Below are positions 7,686-16,926 of a stretch of 64,000 bases of DNA, piece after piece (the stretch's first letter is position 1; each line of letters begins with the position of its first letter). Source of the DNA: JAKAVN01 sp963796565 (GTDB lineage: Bacteria; Desulfobacterota; Binatia; Binatales; Binataceae). The DNA lies in assembly GCA_963796565.1 (NCBI GenBank), contig CAWCMA010000012.1, positions 124,001-188,000 on the forward strand, written 5' to 3'. The notes under the pieces are model-generated. The model was not told the DNA's origin, made no database searches, and saw nothing but the letters and a program-made list of their open reading frames with translations. Made by a program: the position numbers and the translations under genes.

Positions 7686-9035
7686 ATGACGAAGCGACGC
7701 ACAACTCGAAGCCGTGAATTGTTGATACCTTCTGACTCGGTGCGCCTGGAGGGTGAACTGGTCATCCCCGAGGGCGCCAGGGGGATCGTACTGTTCGCGC
7801 ACGGCAGCGGCAGTAGCCGCCTGAGCCCGCGCAATCAGTATGTTGCGCAAACGCTTCAGCATGCCGGTATGGGAACTCTGCTGTTCGATCTCCTGACCGA
7901 CGAGGAGGCGGCCGACCGGGAGAATGTTTTCGATATCGACTTCCTCGCCCATCGGCTTGGCGACGCGACGAGGTGGCTGAGAGCAAACGAGGATACGGCA
8001 GCCTACGCGCTGGCCTATTTCGGCGCCAGCACCGGAGCCGCGGCTGCGCTGACGGCCGCCGCTCAGGATCATGCGATTCGAGCGGTGGTTTCGCGCGGTG
8101 GCCGTCCCGACCTTGCGCTGCGCCATCTGGCCGAAGTGAAGGCGCCCACTCTGCTTATCGTGGGCGGCAGAGACTACGGGGTAATCGAGCTCAACGAGAA
8201 GGCGTATCGTCTCCTGAACTGCGAGAAGTCGCTGAAGATCGTACCCCGCGCGACCCATCTGTTCGAGGAAGAGGGAACGTTGGAGCAGGTGGCGAGCCTC
8301 GCCAGCGAATGGCTGGTACGTCACTTCGCGAGTGCGCCGGCCAAAGGGATTTCAACTGACTATCCGATCGTGTTCTCGAACCGCGCGGAGGCCGGACGGC
8401 GGCTCGCCGGTGCGCTTGCCTCCTACAAGGGCGAGCGGGTGGTCGTGCTGGGCATTGCGCGTGGCGGCCTGCCCGTGGCGCGCGAGGTTGCGCAGGCGCT
8501 CGACGCGCCGCTCGACATCGTGGTCGTGCGCAAGCTCGGCGCGCCGGGCCAGCCTGAACTGGGAATCGGCGCGGTGGTCGACGGCGACCATCCCCGCGCC
8601 ATCTTCAACCAGGAAGTGATCGAGTCGCTCGGGGTCGGAGACGATTACATCAATCGTGAAATCGAGCGGCAGATCAGAGAGATAAAGCGCCGCGAGATCG
8701 AATACCGCGGCACCGAACCGGCAGTGCCACTGGCGGGCAAGACGGTGATCCTCGTCGACGATGGGATCGCCACCGGATCGTCGGTGCGGGCCGCGCTTCG
8801 CGGAGCGCGCCGGGCGAAGCCCAAGCAGCTCATACTGGCGGTTCCGGTCGCCCCTGCGGAAACCGTCGAAGCGCTGCGCGATGACGCCGACCAGATCGTT
8901 TGCCTGGAGACCCCCGAGAATTTTTTCGCCGTAGGGCAATTCTATCGGGATTTCCACCAGGTCAGCGACGGCGAAGTAAAACGAATTCTAGCCGCGAGGC
9001 GCCCAATCGAATCGGGCCCTCACGCGGAAGGCTGA
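7686..9035 (+). CDS. alpha/beta hydrolase fused to a phosphoribosyltransferase
   Basis: The 449-residue protein has two domains. Residues 1-220 are a dienelactone-hydrolase-like fold with FAHGSGSS, the nucleophile Ser115 in GASTGA, an acid Asp in GGRDYG and a His in ATHLFE. Residues 222-445 are a type I phosphoribosyltransferase with the PRPP loop ILVDDGIATGSS near residue 353 and a GIARGGLPVAREVA stretch near 258. Such fusions and stand-alone partners occur in several bacteria, often near stress genes. The substrates of neither half are known to me. A coiled-coil gene follows after 29 bases and is probably co-transcribed. Confidence 0.85.
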   Translation: MTKRRTTRSRELLIPSDSVRLEGELVIPEGARGIVLFAHGSGSSRLSPRNQYVAQTLQHAGMGTLLFDLLTDEEAADRENVFDIDFLAHRLGDATRWLRANEDTAAYALAYFGASTGAAAALTAAAQDHAIRAVVSRGGRPDLALRHLAEVKAPTLLIVGGRDYGVIELNEKAYRLLNCEKSLKIVPRATHLFEEEGTLEQVASLASEWLVRHFASAPAKGISTDYPIVFSNRAEAGRRLAGALASYKGERVVVLGIARGGLPVAREVAQALDAPLDIVVVRKLGAPGQPELGIGAVVDGDHPRAIFNQEVIESLGVGDDYINREIERQIREIKRREIEYRGTEPAVPLAGKTVILVDDGIATGSSVRAALRGARRAKPKQLILAVPVAPAETVEALRDDADQIVCLETPENFFAVGQFYRDFHQVSDGEVKRILAARRPIESGPHAEG

Positions 9036-9064
9036 GAAATTAACCGGGTAGCGAGGTGGAGACC

Positions 9065-9523
9065 ATGAGAAACGAGACATTGCTGCGGGCGCTGCAGGAA
9101 AAGATGAGGAAGCTGACCGAAACCGGCATCGATTGTGCGGCTAAAATCGCACAACTGCGCGAGAAGGCCGAGCAAGCGCGACTGGGGATTGAAGCCGTCA
9201 TGATGCAGCAGTCCAATGCCGCACGCGGACAGGAAGAGATTGCCGCAGAGGCAAAAGTGCTGCGCGATCACGTAAATGACCTGGCCCGTGGCCGAACAGA
9301 CCCGGCTCTCATGTCGGCCCTCGAGGACGAGCTCAAGGATCTGGAAAGACGCGCGCGCGAGGCCAGTCAACAAATCGAGGGACTCCGCAATCGCGTCCGT
9401 CCGATGAGCGACGCTCTCGCGGCCGCCAAAGCCGAACTCGAGGCCAGCGAGGAGAGCCACAGGAACATAACCGACCAGACGATGAAACTGCGCGAGCATA
9501 TCGAAAAAGTAGCGCACGTCTGA
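9065..9523 (+). CDS. coiled-coil hypothetical protein
   Basis: The ATG at 9065 follows GAGGTGGAG and gives 152 residues. Almost the whole chain is a predicted long coiled coil with Glu, Lys, Ala and Leu in heptads, for example in the stretches around residues 15-60 and 85-145. There is no membrane segment or signal peptide. The gene follows the hydrolase-phosphoribosyltransferase fusion by 29 bases. A structural or scaffolding role is a guess. Confidence 0.65.
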   Translation: MRNETLLRALQEKMRKLTETGIDCAAKIAQLREKAEQARLGIEAVMMQQSNAARGQEEIAAEAKVLRDHVNDLARGRTDPALMSALEDELKDLERRAREASQQIEGLRNRVRPMSDALAAAKAELEASEESHRNITDQTMKLREHIEKVAHV

Positions 9524-9618
9524 ACTAGTCCGCTTTCCGCCGCGCCCGGAACGGGCCTGTGCTTAGGTAAGGCGGTGTTCTTGCTTGCTAAGCGCAAGAC
9601 CGGACCTATTGAGGTGTT

Positions 9619-10056
9619 ATGAAGCCGCTCCCGCATCTTTACGAGGTCAGTCTGAAAGACGGGCCCGGCGGTTATGCGACCGTCTTTGCCAGCGGTCCGC
9701 CCGAGCTAAGGATGGCGCCGCCGGTCGAGTTCGATGGCCCCGGCGATGCGTGGAGTCCCGAGCAGCTCCTGGTGGCGGCGGTCGAGAGCTGCTTTCTATT
9801 CACGCTCCGCGCGGTCGCGGCGGCGTCCAAAGTTGAGTACACGTCGATTCACATCACGGGCGAGGGACTGCTCCAGCGCAAGGAGGGCGTGGTCCGCATC
9901 ACGGAAGTCGTGCTGAGGCCGGTGCTAAGCTTGCCGGCCGGATCCGACTCTGACGCGGCCGTCCAGATGCTGGAGAAGAGCGCCAAACTCTGCTTCCTCT
10001 CGGCGTCGCTCTCCGCGCCGGTTCGGCTCGAACCCCGAATCCTGATCTCCGAATGA
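9619..10056 (+). CDS. OsmC/Ohr family peroxide-detoxifying protein
   Basis: The 145-residue protein fits the OsmC/Ohr family in length and plan. The peroxidatic cysteine is Cys58 in VESCFLFT and the resolving cysteine is Cys125 in KLCFLS. The YSPEQL-type segment (WSPEQLLVAAV) just before Cys58 is the family hallmark. These proteins reduce organic hydroperoxides in the cytoplasm with dithiols. It sits among other stress genes. Confidence 0.9.
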   Translation: MKPLPHLYEVSLKDGPGGYATVFASGPPELRMAPPVEFDGPGDAWSPEQLLVAAVESCFLFTLRAVAAASKVEYTSIHITGEGLLQRKEGVVRITEVVLRPVLSLPAGSDSDAAVQMLEKSAKLCFLSASLSAPVRLEPRILISE

Positions 10057-10155
10057 ACCGCGACCCATAACGATAGGGCCTGGCCTTTCCGTCGTCATTT
10101 GTCTGTAGGTATTGCCCGGCAAGGATATGGCAAACCGGCAAGCCGGCGATCGAAG

Positions 10156-10581
10156 CTACGAGCGTCTCTTTGATTCCATGCGCGCCGCATCCATCCATAG
10201 CTTCTTGAGGTCCTTGGGAAGCTGACTGAAAATATCCCATGCTTCCCCCTCCTGCCCGGTCGGGCTCTGGAAGAGCTCCTGCAAGGCCTGGAAGACGACT
10301 TTTACAGCGTGCGACGCTTCAACCTCCTGAATCTCCGCCCGCTCGGAAACTTCCCGGATAAAGTCCCGCTTATGGATGCGTCTGACTTCTCTTTCGGGCG
10401 ATTCGGAGGCTAACCAGACCTGCTTAAGGCCCGCAGGCATCTGCGCCGCCGCGTCCGCAGCTTCCTTCGGTGTGATACGGTCACGCAACTCGCGGAAGAC
10501 CGCTGCCACGATTCTGCTTGCCTGTTGCTTGTCAACCTTCAATTGGTCGGCGACTGTATGGATGAATTTTTCTTGTTCCAT
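10156..10581 (-). CDS. DUF2267 family protein
   Basis: The ATG at 10581 follows GAAGGTGAG and begins MEQEKFIHTVADQL, giving 141 residues; a longer frame to 10713 is not needed. Two related helical halves are visible: F-HTVADQL-VDKQQASRIVAAVFRELRDRI, then FIREVSERAEIQEVEASHAVKVVFQAL. Each is followed by a sequence of the form QMP or QLP plus L-K-W. This is the duplicated plan of DUF2267 proteins. Function is unknown, though such genes often sit in stress islands. Confidence 0.85.
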   Translation of the reverse strand: MEQEKFIHTVADQLKVDKQQASRIVAAVFRELRDRITPKEAADAAAQMPAGLKQVWLASESPEREVRRIHKRDFIREVSERAEIQEVEASHAVKVVFQALQELFQSPTGQEGEAWDIFSQLPKDLKKLWMDAARMESKRRS

Positions 10582-10753
10582 GGGCTCACCTTCATTCGTA
10601 AAGCGCATGGATGTAAAACGCATGAATTGTGCCGCATCGTGGGCCGGCAAAGGAGCACTGTTCCTGAGCCAGGTCCGGTCGCCTGCCGTCCAATGTGGTG
10701 CCATTTGCGCCATGTCCGCCCGTTTGCTGACGCGATCGGACCATCGGCATGAG

Positions 10754-12634
10754 TTATCGATTTGGCTCTTCCGACTCCTGCGCCATCCTCAGGTGCAAAG
10801 GGCGCAAGCGCGAGCTTTTCTTGGACTGATGGTCCTCCATGCGACGCAGGATGTCATCGAGCGCCATCACCGCTGCGACAATGTGCGGCCCCTTGTTAAG
10901 CATTACGCACTCGGCCCGCTCGCCCATCGCGGCATCGGTGATTTCCGCGCGCGACGGCTGACCCGTCTTGGTCAGCGACTCGAGCACCTGCGTCGCCCAG
11001 ATCACCGGCATGTGCGCGGCCTCGCAGAACCACAGCATTTCTTCCTGCACCTCGGCCATTCGCTCATATCCGCATTCCACGGCCAGGTCGCCGCGCGCGA
11101 TCATCACGCCCGCCGGATGCTGCCGCATTGCCGCCAACATCAGATTTGGCAGGCGCTCGAACGCCTGTCGGGTCTCGATCTTCAACACGATTCCCAGGCG
11201 CTCGCCCTTTAGCTCGCGGAGCCGCGATTGAAGCTCGTAAACGTCGCGCTCGTGACGCACGAACGACATCCCAACCAGGTCAGCGTGGGCGACGACGAAT
11301 CGCAGGTCTTCCAGGTCCTTGGGCGTCATCGCCGGCAGGTCGATTGTGGTATCCGGCAGGTTGATTCCCTTGTCGGCTCCCAGCCGATCGCCCTTCGGCC
11401 TGGCGTGGGTGATTTCGACGTGGAGCGCGTCCGATTGCACCTGGCGGATGATGCCGCCGATTTTGCCGTCATCGAACCACACCGTTTCCCCGACGCGGAC
11501 TTGCGGGAAAATCTCGGGAAGAGTGCATGAAATCACTGCCGGACTGAGAGTTCGGCCGGCCGCGTCGGTTCGCGCGGGCTTTCCGGGAACCGGTTTGCGC
11601 GTCACGATCAGTTGGTCGCCCTTGCCGAGCACGATGCCCTGCTGGAGAGGCGCCAAAGGCCCGACCTTGGTTTCGCGCGCGGCCCCCTCGTCCGCATTGA
11701 CCCGCGAAAGAACGGTCTCCGGAGTGACGTATGCGGTTTGGCTGCATCGCGCCCAGCGGCCGACCCCCGAGCTGTCCTCGACTTCGAGCGTCCGGCGTTT
11801 GTCGCGCGCGTCTTTAAAGTGGATTTTGTCTCCCGGCTGGAGCGTCGCCAGCCATTCGGCTGCTACCGGCAACCGGGCGTCCGCGCCCGCCGGCATCCCG
11901 CCAGGAGTTCCCGTGGGCGCAAGCCAGATTCGCGCCGGACTCACGACGCGCCCAAGGCGATCGCGCTTGGGATGCCACACGATCACTTGCGGCCCCGGTT
12001 CCACAGGCCCGGTCCTGAGCTTGGGCCCCGCCAGATCCATCAGGATGCGGCAGGGGAGCGCAAGTTCGCGCCGCGCACGCTCGAGGTGCCCGACCATCCG
12101 CGCCCAAATCTCGGGCGTGTCGTGGGCGCAGTTGATCCGCATGCAATTCATCCCATGCGAAACCAAATCACGCACCAGCGTGTAGTCGTCGGCGGCCTCC
12201 GTCGACATCGTGACCATGATGCGGACGCCGCGATGGGTGGGCGCGGGTCCGAGCAGCGCTTCGGTGTTGGCCGCGAGCAGCGCGTTGCCCTCGTCAAAAC
12301 CGGTGAACTCGGTTCTTGCGGGCGGCTCCAGCGGCCGCCCGGCCAGCTTGTGCAGAACGTTGAGCACGGCATCGAGGGTGCTCATCACGTGCGACTCGCT
12401 TCTGCCGAGCGAGGAGAGACCGAGCACGGCAAGCTCCTCTTGGAGCAGCCGGATATCGTGATGTCTAAGGGCGAGATAGTGCAGCAGATTGTCGGCACTT
12501 TTGCGCCACGCCGGATGCACGCTCGAAAGGAGTTTGGGGAAACCGGATTCGAGCTTGACCAGCGAGGCACGAATTTCTCCGAGCTTGGCGATCAGAATTT
12601 CGAAGGAATCGGGTTTGACTTTATTTTGGTCCAA
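10754..12634 (-). CDS. pyruvate-kinase-like protein with N-terminal extension
   Basis: The 626-residue protein has an unusual helical N-terminus (residues 1-135), then a pyruvate kinase barrel that begins at RIMVTMSTEA. The catalytic features include MDLAGPKLRTG, the conserved Lys in IVLKIET, the metal site IARGDLAVE and ATQVLESLT-TGQPSRAEITD. The B domain (about residues 230-380) is long, and the usual C-terminal allosteric domain is missing because the chain ends soon after the barrel. It may convert phosphoenolpyruvate and ADP to pyruvate and ATP, but its substrate or regulation may differ from that of the housekeeping enzyme. Confidence 0.85.
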   Translation of the reverse strand: MDQNKVKPDSFEILIAKLGEIRASLVKLESGFPKLLSSVHPAWRKSADNLLHYLALRHHDIRLLQEELAVLGLSSLGRSESHVMSTLDAVLNVLHKLAGRPLEPPARTEFTGFDEGNALLAANTEALLGPAPTHRGVRIMVTMSTEAADDYTLVRDLVSHGMNCMRINCAHDTPEIWARMVGHLERARRELALPCRILMDLAGPKLRTGPVEPGPQVIVWHPKRDRLGRVVSPARIWLAPTGTPGGMPAGADARLPVAAEWLATLQPGDKIHFKDARDKRRTLEVEDSSGVGRWARCSQTAYVTPETVLSRVNADEGAARETKVGPLAPLQQGIVLGKGDQLIVTRKPVPGKPARTDAAGRTLSPAVISCTLPEIFPQVRVGETVWFDDGKIGGIIRQVQSDALHVEITHARPKGDRLGADKGINLPDTTIDLPAMTPKDLEDLRFVVAHADLVGMSFVRHERDVYELQSRLRELKGERLGIVLKIETRQAFERLPNLMLAAMRQHPAGVMIARGDLAVECGYERMAEVQEEMLWFCEAAHMPVIWATQVLESLTKTGQPSRAEITDAAMGERAECVMLNKGPHIVAAVMALDDILRRMEDHQSKKSSRLRPLHLRMAQESEEPNR

Positions 12635-12942
12635 TTTTTCACAGCGTGGGACGCGGGCAGATTGGTGCTGTCATGCGCCGGGTCGGCAACGCCCTATCAG
12701 GAAAAATATCGTGCGCCGCGAGAGTTTACCCTTCTTGTGTTACGGGACTATTAATGCGGGATTGTGAAGTTCCTCGAAAGCCATTTGGCAGGCTTCTCCC
12801 GCCCTTCCGACATGCCGTTATTCCTGGCGTTACTGAAGAGGATCCGATCTCGATTGGAGGAAAACGGGACTCGTTTGTAATCGTTTTATGGGATCAAAAT
12901 GAGCTTGCGAAGGCAATGATCGAGCGAACTATCCCTGATTCA
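12635..12942. other. intergenic region, nothing identified
   Basis: This 308-base gap lies between two minus-strand genes. It must hold the promoter of the pyruvate-kinase-like gene. Plus-strand frames cross it but continue antisense into the next gene, so I do not call them. Confidence 0.35.
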
Positions 12943-14238
12943 TCACTGGAGATACCGGGCCATAGCTGCGTGCATCTCATCGGAAAACGCAGAGAAGCCC
13001 GAGGCCACGATCGTTCCGGTATAGAAGATGAGTCCTTGGACAACAGTGGCTTTGTCGCCATGTCTGAACGCTGTGGTAACTATACCATTGTCACCAAAGC
13101 TCGAATCGAACGAGCCGTCAGGGTTGACGCGGGCGAGTATGAACTTGCCAGCACTTCGAGGAAGGGTGTCGGTCCATCCACCCACGACGATTTGGCCAGA
13201 CGGTCCGTCACCGCCATCACTTACAATTACCGCTCTGAGTCCCCCGAATTCGATAGGACCCCGGAAAATTAGGTGGCCATTACCATTGAACGAATTATCC
13301 TGGCCTCCGTCAGGAGTGAGGCGAAACAGACATGGCCGTCCACCACGCGTCTCCCCCGCAACGACGATTCGATCGTCCGTATTAGTCCCAGAGGCCGAAT
13401 TAATCGCCACCGCCTGAGCATAAGCGCAAGTTTCGTTTTCCACGGTTCCTTTGTTACCAAAGCTTGAATCCAGCCTGCCGTCGGACAAAAAACGAGCTAC
13501 GATGGAGGTCAACGGAAATCTCCTGGTATTACCGACAACCACGATATTGCCATTGCTCTGTAGTCCGACCGCTCGGCCAAACACTTGACCAGGACCATAA
13601 CGATCCGTCACCCCCAGATCGGTAAGTACGAGGCCGTCGGTTCCGAAACTCTGATCGGTGGTTCCGTCGGAATTGAAACGGGCCAAAAACATCTTGGTAG
13701 GGTGCTTAGCTGGATCAGGTGGAAGAGCGTACCCAACGATTAGGAATTTTTCGTCATTCTGCATCGCCAGGCCTGTCGCGATGGCGTGCTGGTGCGGAAA
13801 AGGGATCTGCTTGAAGACCGTTCCGTTTGAACCGAAGGAGCTATCGGGCGCGCCGTTCGCCTCGTACCTGCTGAGGGAAATCCGATTACTCTCGCTGCCG
13901 GCGGTTACGATTTTGGAGTCAGAGAGAATCACCAACCCCACCCCGGAATGCGTAGCGGAATTCACCACCACCCCACCGTTGCCGAATTCCGGGTCCAACT
14001 TGCCCACAAAAGTTCTGATCAGAAGTTGCTTGCTGTTCCTGCTTCCCACGCTGGCGATTGCGCCGGTATTCCTGTCAAATGCGACCGCGCGGAAATCCCC
14101 GTTAGCCAACAGGAACTTGCCGCCGTTTCCGAAGCTCGGATCAAGATCGCCTGAAGCGCACCAGACGATGCTCGAAGTCATCGCGATGCACAGTGCCGCA
14201 ACCAGGAGAGCCTCGAACAACTTGGATGATTTCTTCAT
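12943..14238 (-). CDS. secreted Delta-60 repeat (beta-propeller) protein
   Basis: The ATG at 14238 follows AGGTGAGGGGA and is the right start, because MKKSSKLFEALLVAALCIA is a signal peptide with a likely cleavage near residue 27. The mature chain (431 residues in all) carries about seven Delta-60 repeats. Each has a signature of the form G-LD-SFG--G and a following strand pair around V-V-G; examples are GDLDPSFGNGGK, GKLDPEFGNGGV and GAPDSSFGSNGT. Such repeats fold into a beta-propeller exposed outside the cytoplasm. Function is unknown. The upstream extension in the same frame to 14715 is not coding. Confidence 0.85.
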   Translation of the reverse strand: MKKSSKLFEALLVAALCIAMTSSIVWCASGDLDPSFGNGGKFLLANGDFRAVAFDRNTGAIASVGSRNSKQLLIRTFVGKLDPEFGNGGVVVNSATHSGVGLVILSDSKIVTAGSESNRISLSRYEANGAPDSSFGSNGTVFKQIPFPHQHAIATGLAMQNDEKFLIVGYALPPDPAKHPTKMFLARFNSDGTTDQSFGTDGLVLTDLGVTDRYGPGQVFGRAVGLQSNGNIVVVGNTRRFPLTSIVARFLSDGRLDSSFGNKGTVENETCAYAQAVAINSASGTNTDDRIVVAGETRGGRPCLFRLTPDGGQDNSFNGNGHLIFRGPIEFGGLRAVIVSDGGDGPSGQIVVGGWTDTLPRSAGKFILARVNPDGSFDSSFGDNGIVTTAFRHGDKATVVQGLIFYTGTIVASGFSAFSDEMHAAMARYLQ

Positions 14239-14516
14239 TCCCCTCACCTTTGGTGACTCGCCGCGGTTTGTTAATGAGCCGAGGATTTCCGTTTTGAATC
14301 TCCGCTTCCAACTCCCCGTGTAGGCCGGACGACCGCTTGCTGCAAGGGTTTCAGCCGGTATCGGTCGACGGTATTCCCGTTGGCGCCGGAAGGGACCGGT
14401 TTCGCCTCCGGCGAGCACGCAACGCTCCGACAGGACCCCTTTTCCCGAGCCATCCATAGACCCTTCCCCCGCCAAACCAGCGTCGTCATCGAGATTTGCT
14501 TCGCGGTGCACGCGCC

Positions 14517-15050
14517 TCATCCCGCTGGCATGGGCAAGGCGGCGGCTTTCCGCGGCATGTCCGCGAACAGCCGCCGGCTCAGATGGCTCTCGGCCAGCAG
14601 CAACCAGTAGTGGCGCGCATGTTGGATGAGCCGTCCGCCGGTCTTCACCAACCGCTCCTGCAAGCTGGTAAGCGACCACTTCCCGATTCGCGCGGGCAGC
14701 GCCAGCCGGCGCCACAAATTCCCGAGGTTATAGCCGAGGACACTCAACCGAGCCGCACCTCGTTGGCGCGGAAGCGATGACAGGAAAGCCGCGTCATCGC
14801 GACCGCCTGCTTGCCTGCCTTGATCCATTGTTCCGCCGCGCCGCACTCCAGGATTTTCTTGGAGCCAATCAGCCGAAAGGTCGGATCCTGGGACAGCCGC
14901 TCAGCGTCGTTCACGTCCACATAGCCCTGCCAGTCGCCTGTAGACCGACCGCGGCCGAATCGATTAGATGCCTTTCTATGAGTGCGCTCAAGCCCAGACG
15001 CTCCTCCAGCTCGCGCACCAGAATCAGTGCGGCCCGATGTTTGTATCAGA
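14517..15050 (-). pseudogene. IS1380-family transposase remnant, frameshifted and internally deleted
   Basis: Three minus-strand frames carry pieces of one IS1380-type transposase in the correct order. The first is ILVRELEERLGLSALIERHL near 14960-15020. The second is YVDVNDAERLSQDPTFRLIG, which then runs straight into AEQWIKAGKQAV and CHRFRANEVRL near 14745-14930. The third is YNLGNLWRRLALPARIGKW through LLLAESHLSRRLF to the end. The whole catalytic core between GSKKI-ECGAA and AEQWIK is missing, so the protein cannot be active. It marks a past insertion between the Delta-60 gene and the flavoprotein gene. No terminal repeats were confirmed. Confidence 0.85.
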
Positions 15051-15223
15051 AGCGCTGAACCAGTTCGCAGTTGCATGGATAGGACGCACTCGCCCGGCAA
15101 AATGGCAGAGCAACCAGGCCAAAACCGATGGATACGCGGGAAATCGATGGCCCGGAGATTGCTCGCCCGAAGATTCCTCGAAAGCCGCGTGCGGGGTTTG
15201 TCACCGTAACGGAGGTATCAGAG

Positions 15224-16408
15224 ATGTATCAGAGCGTTGGTACGCGCGAGGAACTGGTCCATCGGGCCGAAGCTTTGATCCCGGTGCTCCGGGCACGGGC
15301 CGCGGAGGCCGACGCCTTGCGCCACCTCCCCGCGCAAACCGCGCGCGATCTGAAGGCTTCCGGCGTCGCTCGCATCCTGCAGCCCGCGCGCTACGGCGGC
15401 TGCGAGGCCTCGTTCGCCGGCATGGTCGATATTCTCAGAACGATCGGACGGGGATGCGGCTCCACGGCGTGGTGCCTTGCCCAATACATCGGCCACAACT
15501 TCATGGTGTCGCAGTGGGCGCCCCCGGCCCAGGAGGCGGTCTGGCGCGACGCGCCCGACAACCTCGTCAGCGGCATTTTCATTCCCCTGCTCGGCCGCGC
15601 CACGAAAGTCGACGACGGCTATCGCGTGACCGGACAATGGCCCTTCGTGAGCGGAGTGAACAATTGCGATTGGTGCATTCTCACAGCCATGGTCACCAAT
15701 ACCGGCGATGGCGTGCCTGAGGAACGTTATTTTCTGGTGCCGCGAGGCCAGTTCACGATCGTCCCGACCTGGGATTCGGTGGGGCTGCATGGCTCTGGCA
15801 GCGACGACGTGAAGGTCGAGGAACTGCTGGTGCCCGAGCACATGACCCTGCCGATTGGCTGTCTCAAGGGCGGAGAGACCCCCGGCAATCATCTCCATCC
15901 CGCGCCGCTTTACCGCTCGCCGAGCTACATGTGGTTCGGCATCCTGCTCAACAGCGCATCGCTCGGTATGGCCGAGGGAATGCTGATTGACTATCTGGGA
16001 GAAGCGAAGAAGCGAATCGCGCTCATGTCAGGTCAGGAGACCCGCAGCTCGATGAGTCAGCACATCAAGGTCGCGGAAGCCGGCGCCGCCCTGGAAGCGG
16101 CCCGGGCCCTCCTGTACGCGACCTGCGACGAAATCATGGTTCTGCTCGAGGCGGGGAAGTTGCCGAGCGACGAGCAACGCACGCGCTATCGATCGTTCGC
16201 CGCGTATGCGGGGAAGCTGGCGTTTGCGGGCGCGAATGCGATCTGGGACGCGGACGGTGCACGCGGCGTGTACCTGAAAAATCACCTCGGCCGTGAGTAC
16301 CGAAATCTATGTACCTCCACCCGCCATGTCACGCACAACTGGGACGTCAACGCGGCCGCGCACGGACGGGTGAAATTAGGTTTGCCGCTGGACAATCCAG
16401 CCCTGTGA
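15224..16408 (+). CDS. acyl-CoA-dehydrogenase-fold flavoprotein monooxygenase (HpaB/HsaA-like, group D)
   Basis: The ATG at 15224 follows GGAGG and gives 394 residues. The chain has the acyl-CoA dehydrogenase fold with an N-terminal helical part, a beta domain with VTGQWPFVSGVNNCDWCI, and a C-terminal helical bundle ending in HVTHNWDVN. That last motif resembles two-component flavin monooxygenases such as HsaA and IacA rather than true acyl-CoA dehydrogenases, which carry a catalytic Glu. These enzymes hydroxylate aromatic or indolic substrates with reduced flavin from a separate reductase. No reductase gene is adjacent. It lies between two mobile-element scars. Confidence 0.75.
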   Translation: MYQSVGTREELVHRAEALIPVLRARAAEADALRHLPAQTARDLKASGVARILQPARYGGCEASFAGMVDILRTIGRGCGSTAWCLAQYIGHNFMVSQWAPPAQEAVWRDAPDNLVSGIFIPLLGRATKVDDGYRVTGQWPFVSGVNNCDWCILTAMVTNTGDGVPEERYFLVPRGQFTIVPTWDSVGLHGSGSDDVKVEELLVPEHMTLPIGCLKGGETPGNHLHPAPLYRSPSYMWFGILLNSASLGMAEGMLIDYLGEAKKRIALMSGQETRSSMSQHIKVAEAGAALEAARALLYATCDEIMVLLEAGKLPSDEQRTRYRSFAAYAGKLAFAGANAIWDADGARGVYLKNHLGREYRNLCTSTRHVTHNWDVNAAAHGRVKLGLPLDNPAL

Positions 16409-16435
16409 TCCGTCACTGACCGGGATTTTCCGCAG

Positions 16436-16445
16436 CGGCGTCAGC
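16436..16445 (+). repeat. 10-bp direct repeat, left copy (possible target duplication)
   Basis: CGGCGTCAGC here matches 18448-18457 exactly. The two copies lie just outside the inverted repeats of the small element. A 10-bp match between these two flanks is suggestive of a target-site duplication but could be chance. Confidence 0.35.
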
Positions 16446-16471
16446 GGCATCAGGTAGTGCCCTAATTAGGA

Positions 16472-16495
16472 CATTGTGCCGACTCCCGGATTATG
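16472..16495 (+). repeat. terminal inverted repeat, left
   Basis: This 24-base repeat contains GCCGACTCCCGGATTATG and pairs with 18389-18412 at 22 of 24 positions. A further inverted copy of ATTATGCCG lies 50 bases inward. Confidence 0.7.
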
Positions 16496-16523
16496 CCGCA
16501 TTTGTCGCGCCGACCAGCACAGT

Positions 16524-16900
16524 TCATGTGGCACGGGCTAGAGATGCCGGCATAATCAGAGCCCTTCCAGGAAGGCGGCAGATCGTCGCTTGGCGATCGC
16601 GACCGGGTGAGAGCACGGTGGGTTGCGTTTTCGCCATCGCTTTTTCTTTCAGCTCTATGTCGACGTGGACATACATCTGGGTGTTGTCGATGGACTCATG
16701 GCCGAGCCAGAGTGCGATTACGGTTCGGTCCACGCCGTTATGAAGAACTGCATCGGGGCAGGGCTTGCGAACGATGCGCTGGGCCGCATCGCGGTCGAGC
16801 CGAGCTCCGCGATTACTCACGAACAGCGGCTCTTTTTCGGCGTCAGCGGCGCGGCGTACACGTCGCGACAGCAAGGCATGCCGGGCGACTGCGTATGCTA
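16524..16900 (-). pseudogene. tyrosine recombinase/integrase, C-terminal remnant
   Basis: The reverse strand reads LFVSNRGARLDRDAAQRIV and then GVDRTVIALWLGHESIDNTQ-MYVHVDIELKEKAMAKT. The WLGHES...T..MY stretch is the end of a tyrosine recombinase with its catalytic His and Tyr. The segment that should carry the H-x-L-R-H box between the two stretches is lost and replaced by PCPDAVLHN, and the N-terminal two thirds are absent, with a stop just upstream. The protein is therefore inactive. It ends about 30-80 bases from the left inverted repeat. Confidence 0.8.
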
Positions 16901-16926
16901 CAGATTAGCAAGAGCGCGCGAAGTCG

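Noticed and set aside
7074..8324. Long minus-strand frame opposite the hydrolase-phosphoribosyltransferase gene
   Set aside because: It is antisense to a well-supported gene, has no recognisable domain and arises from high third-position G+C.
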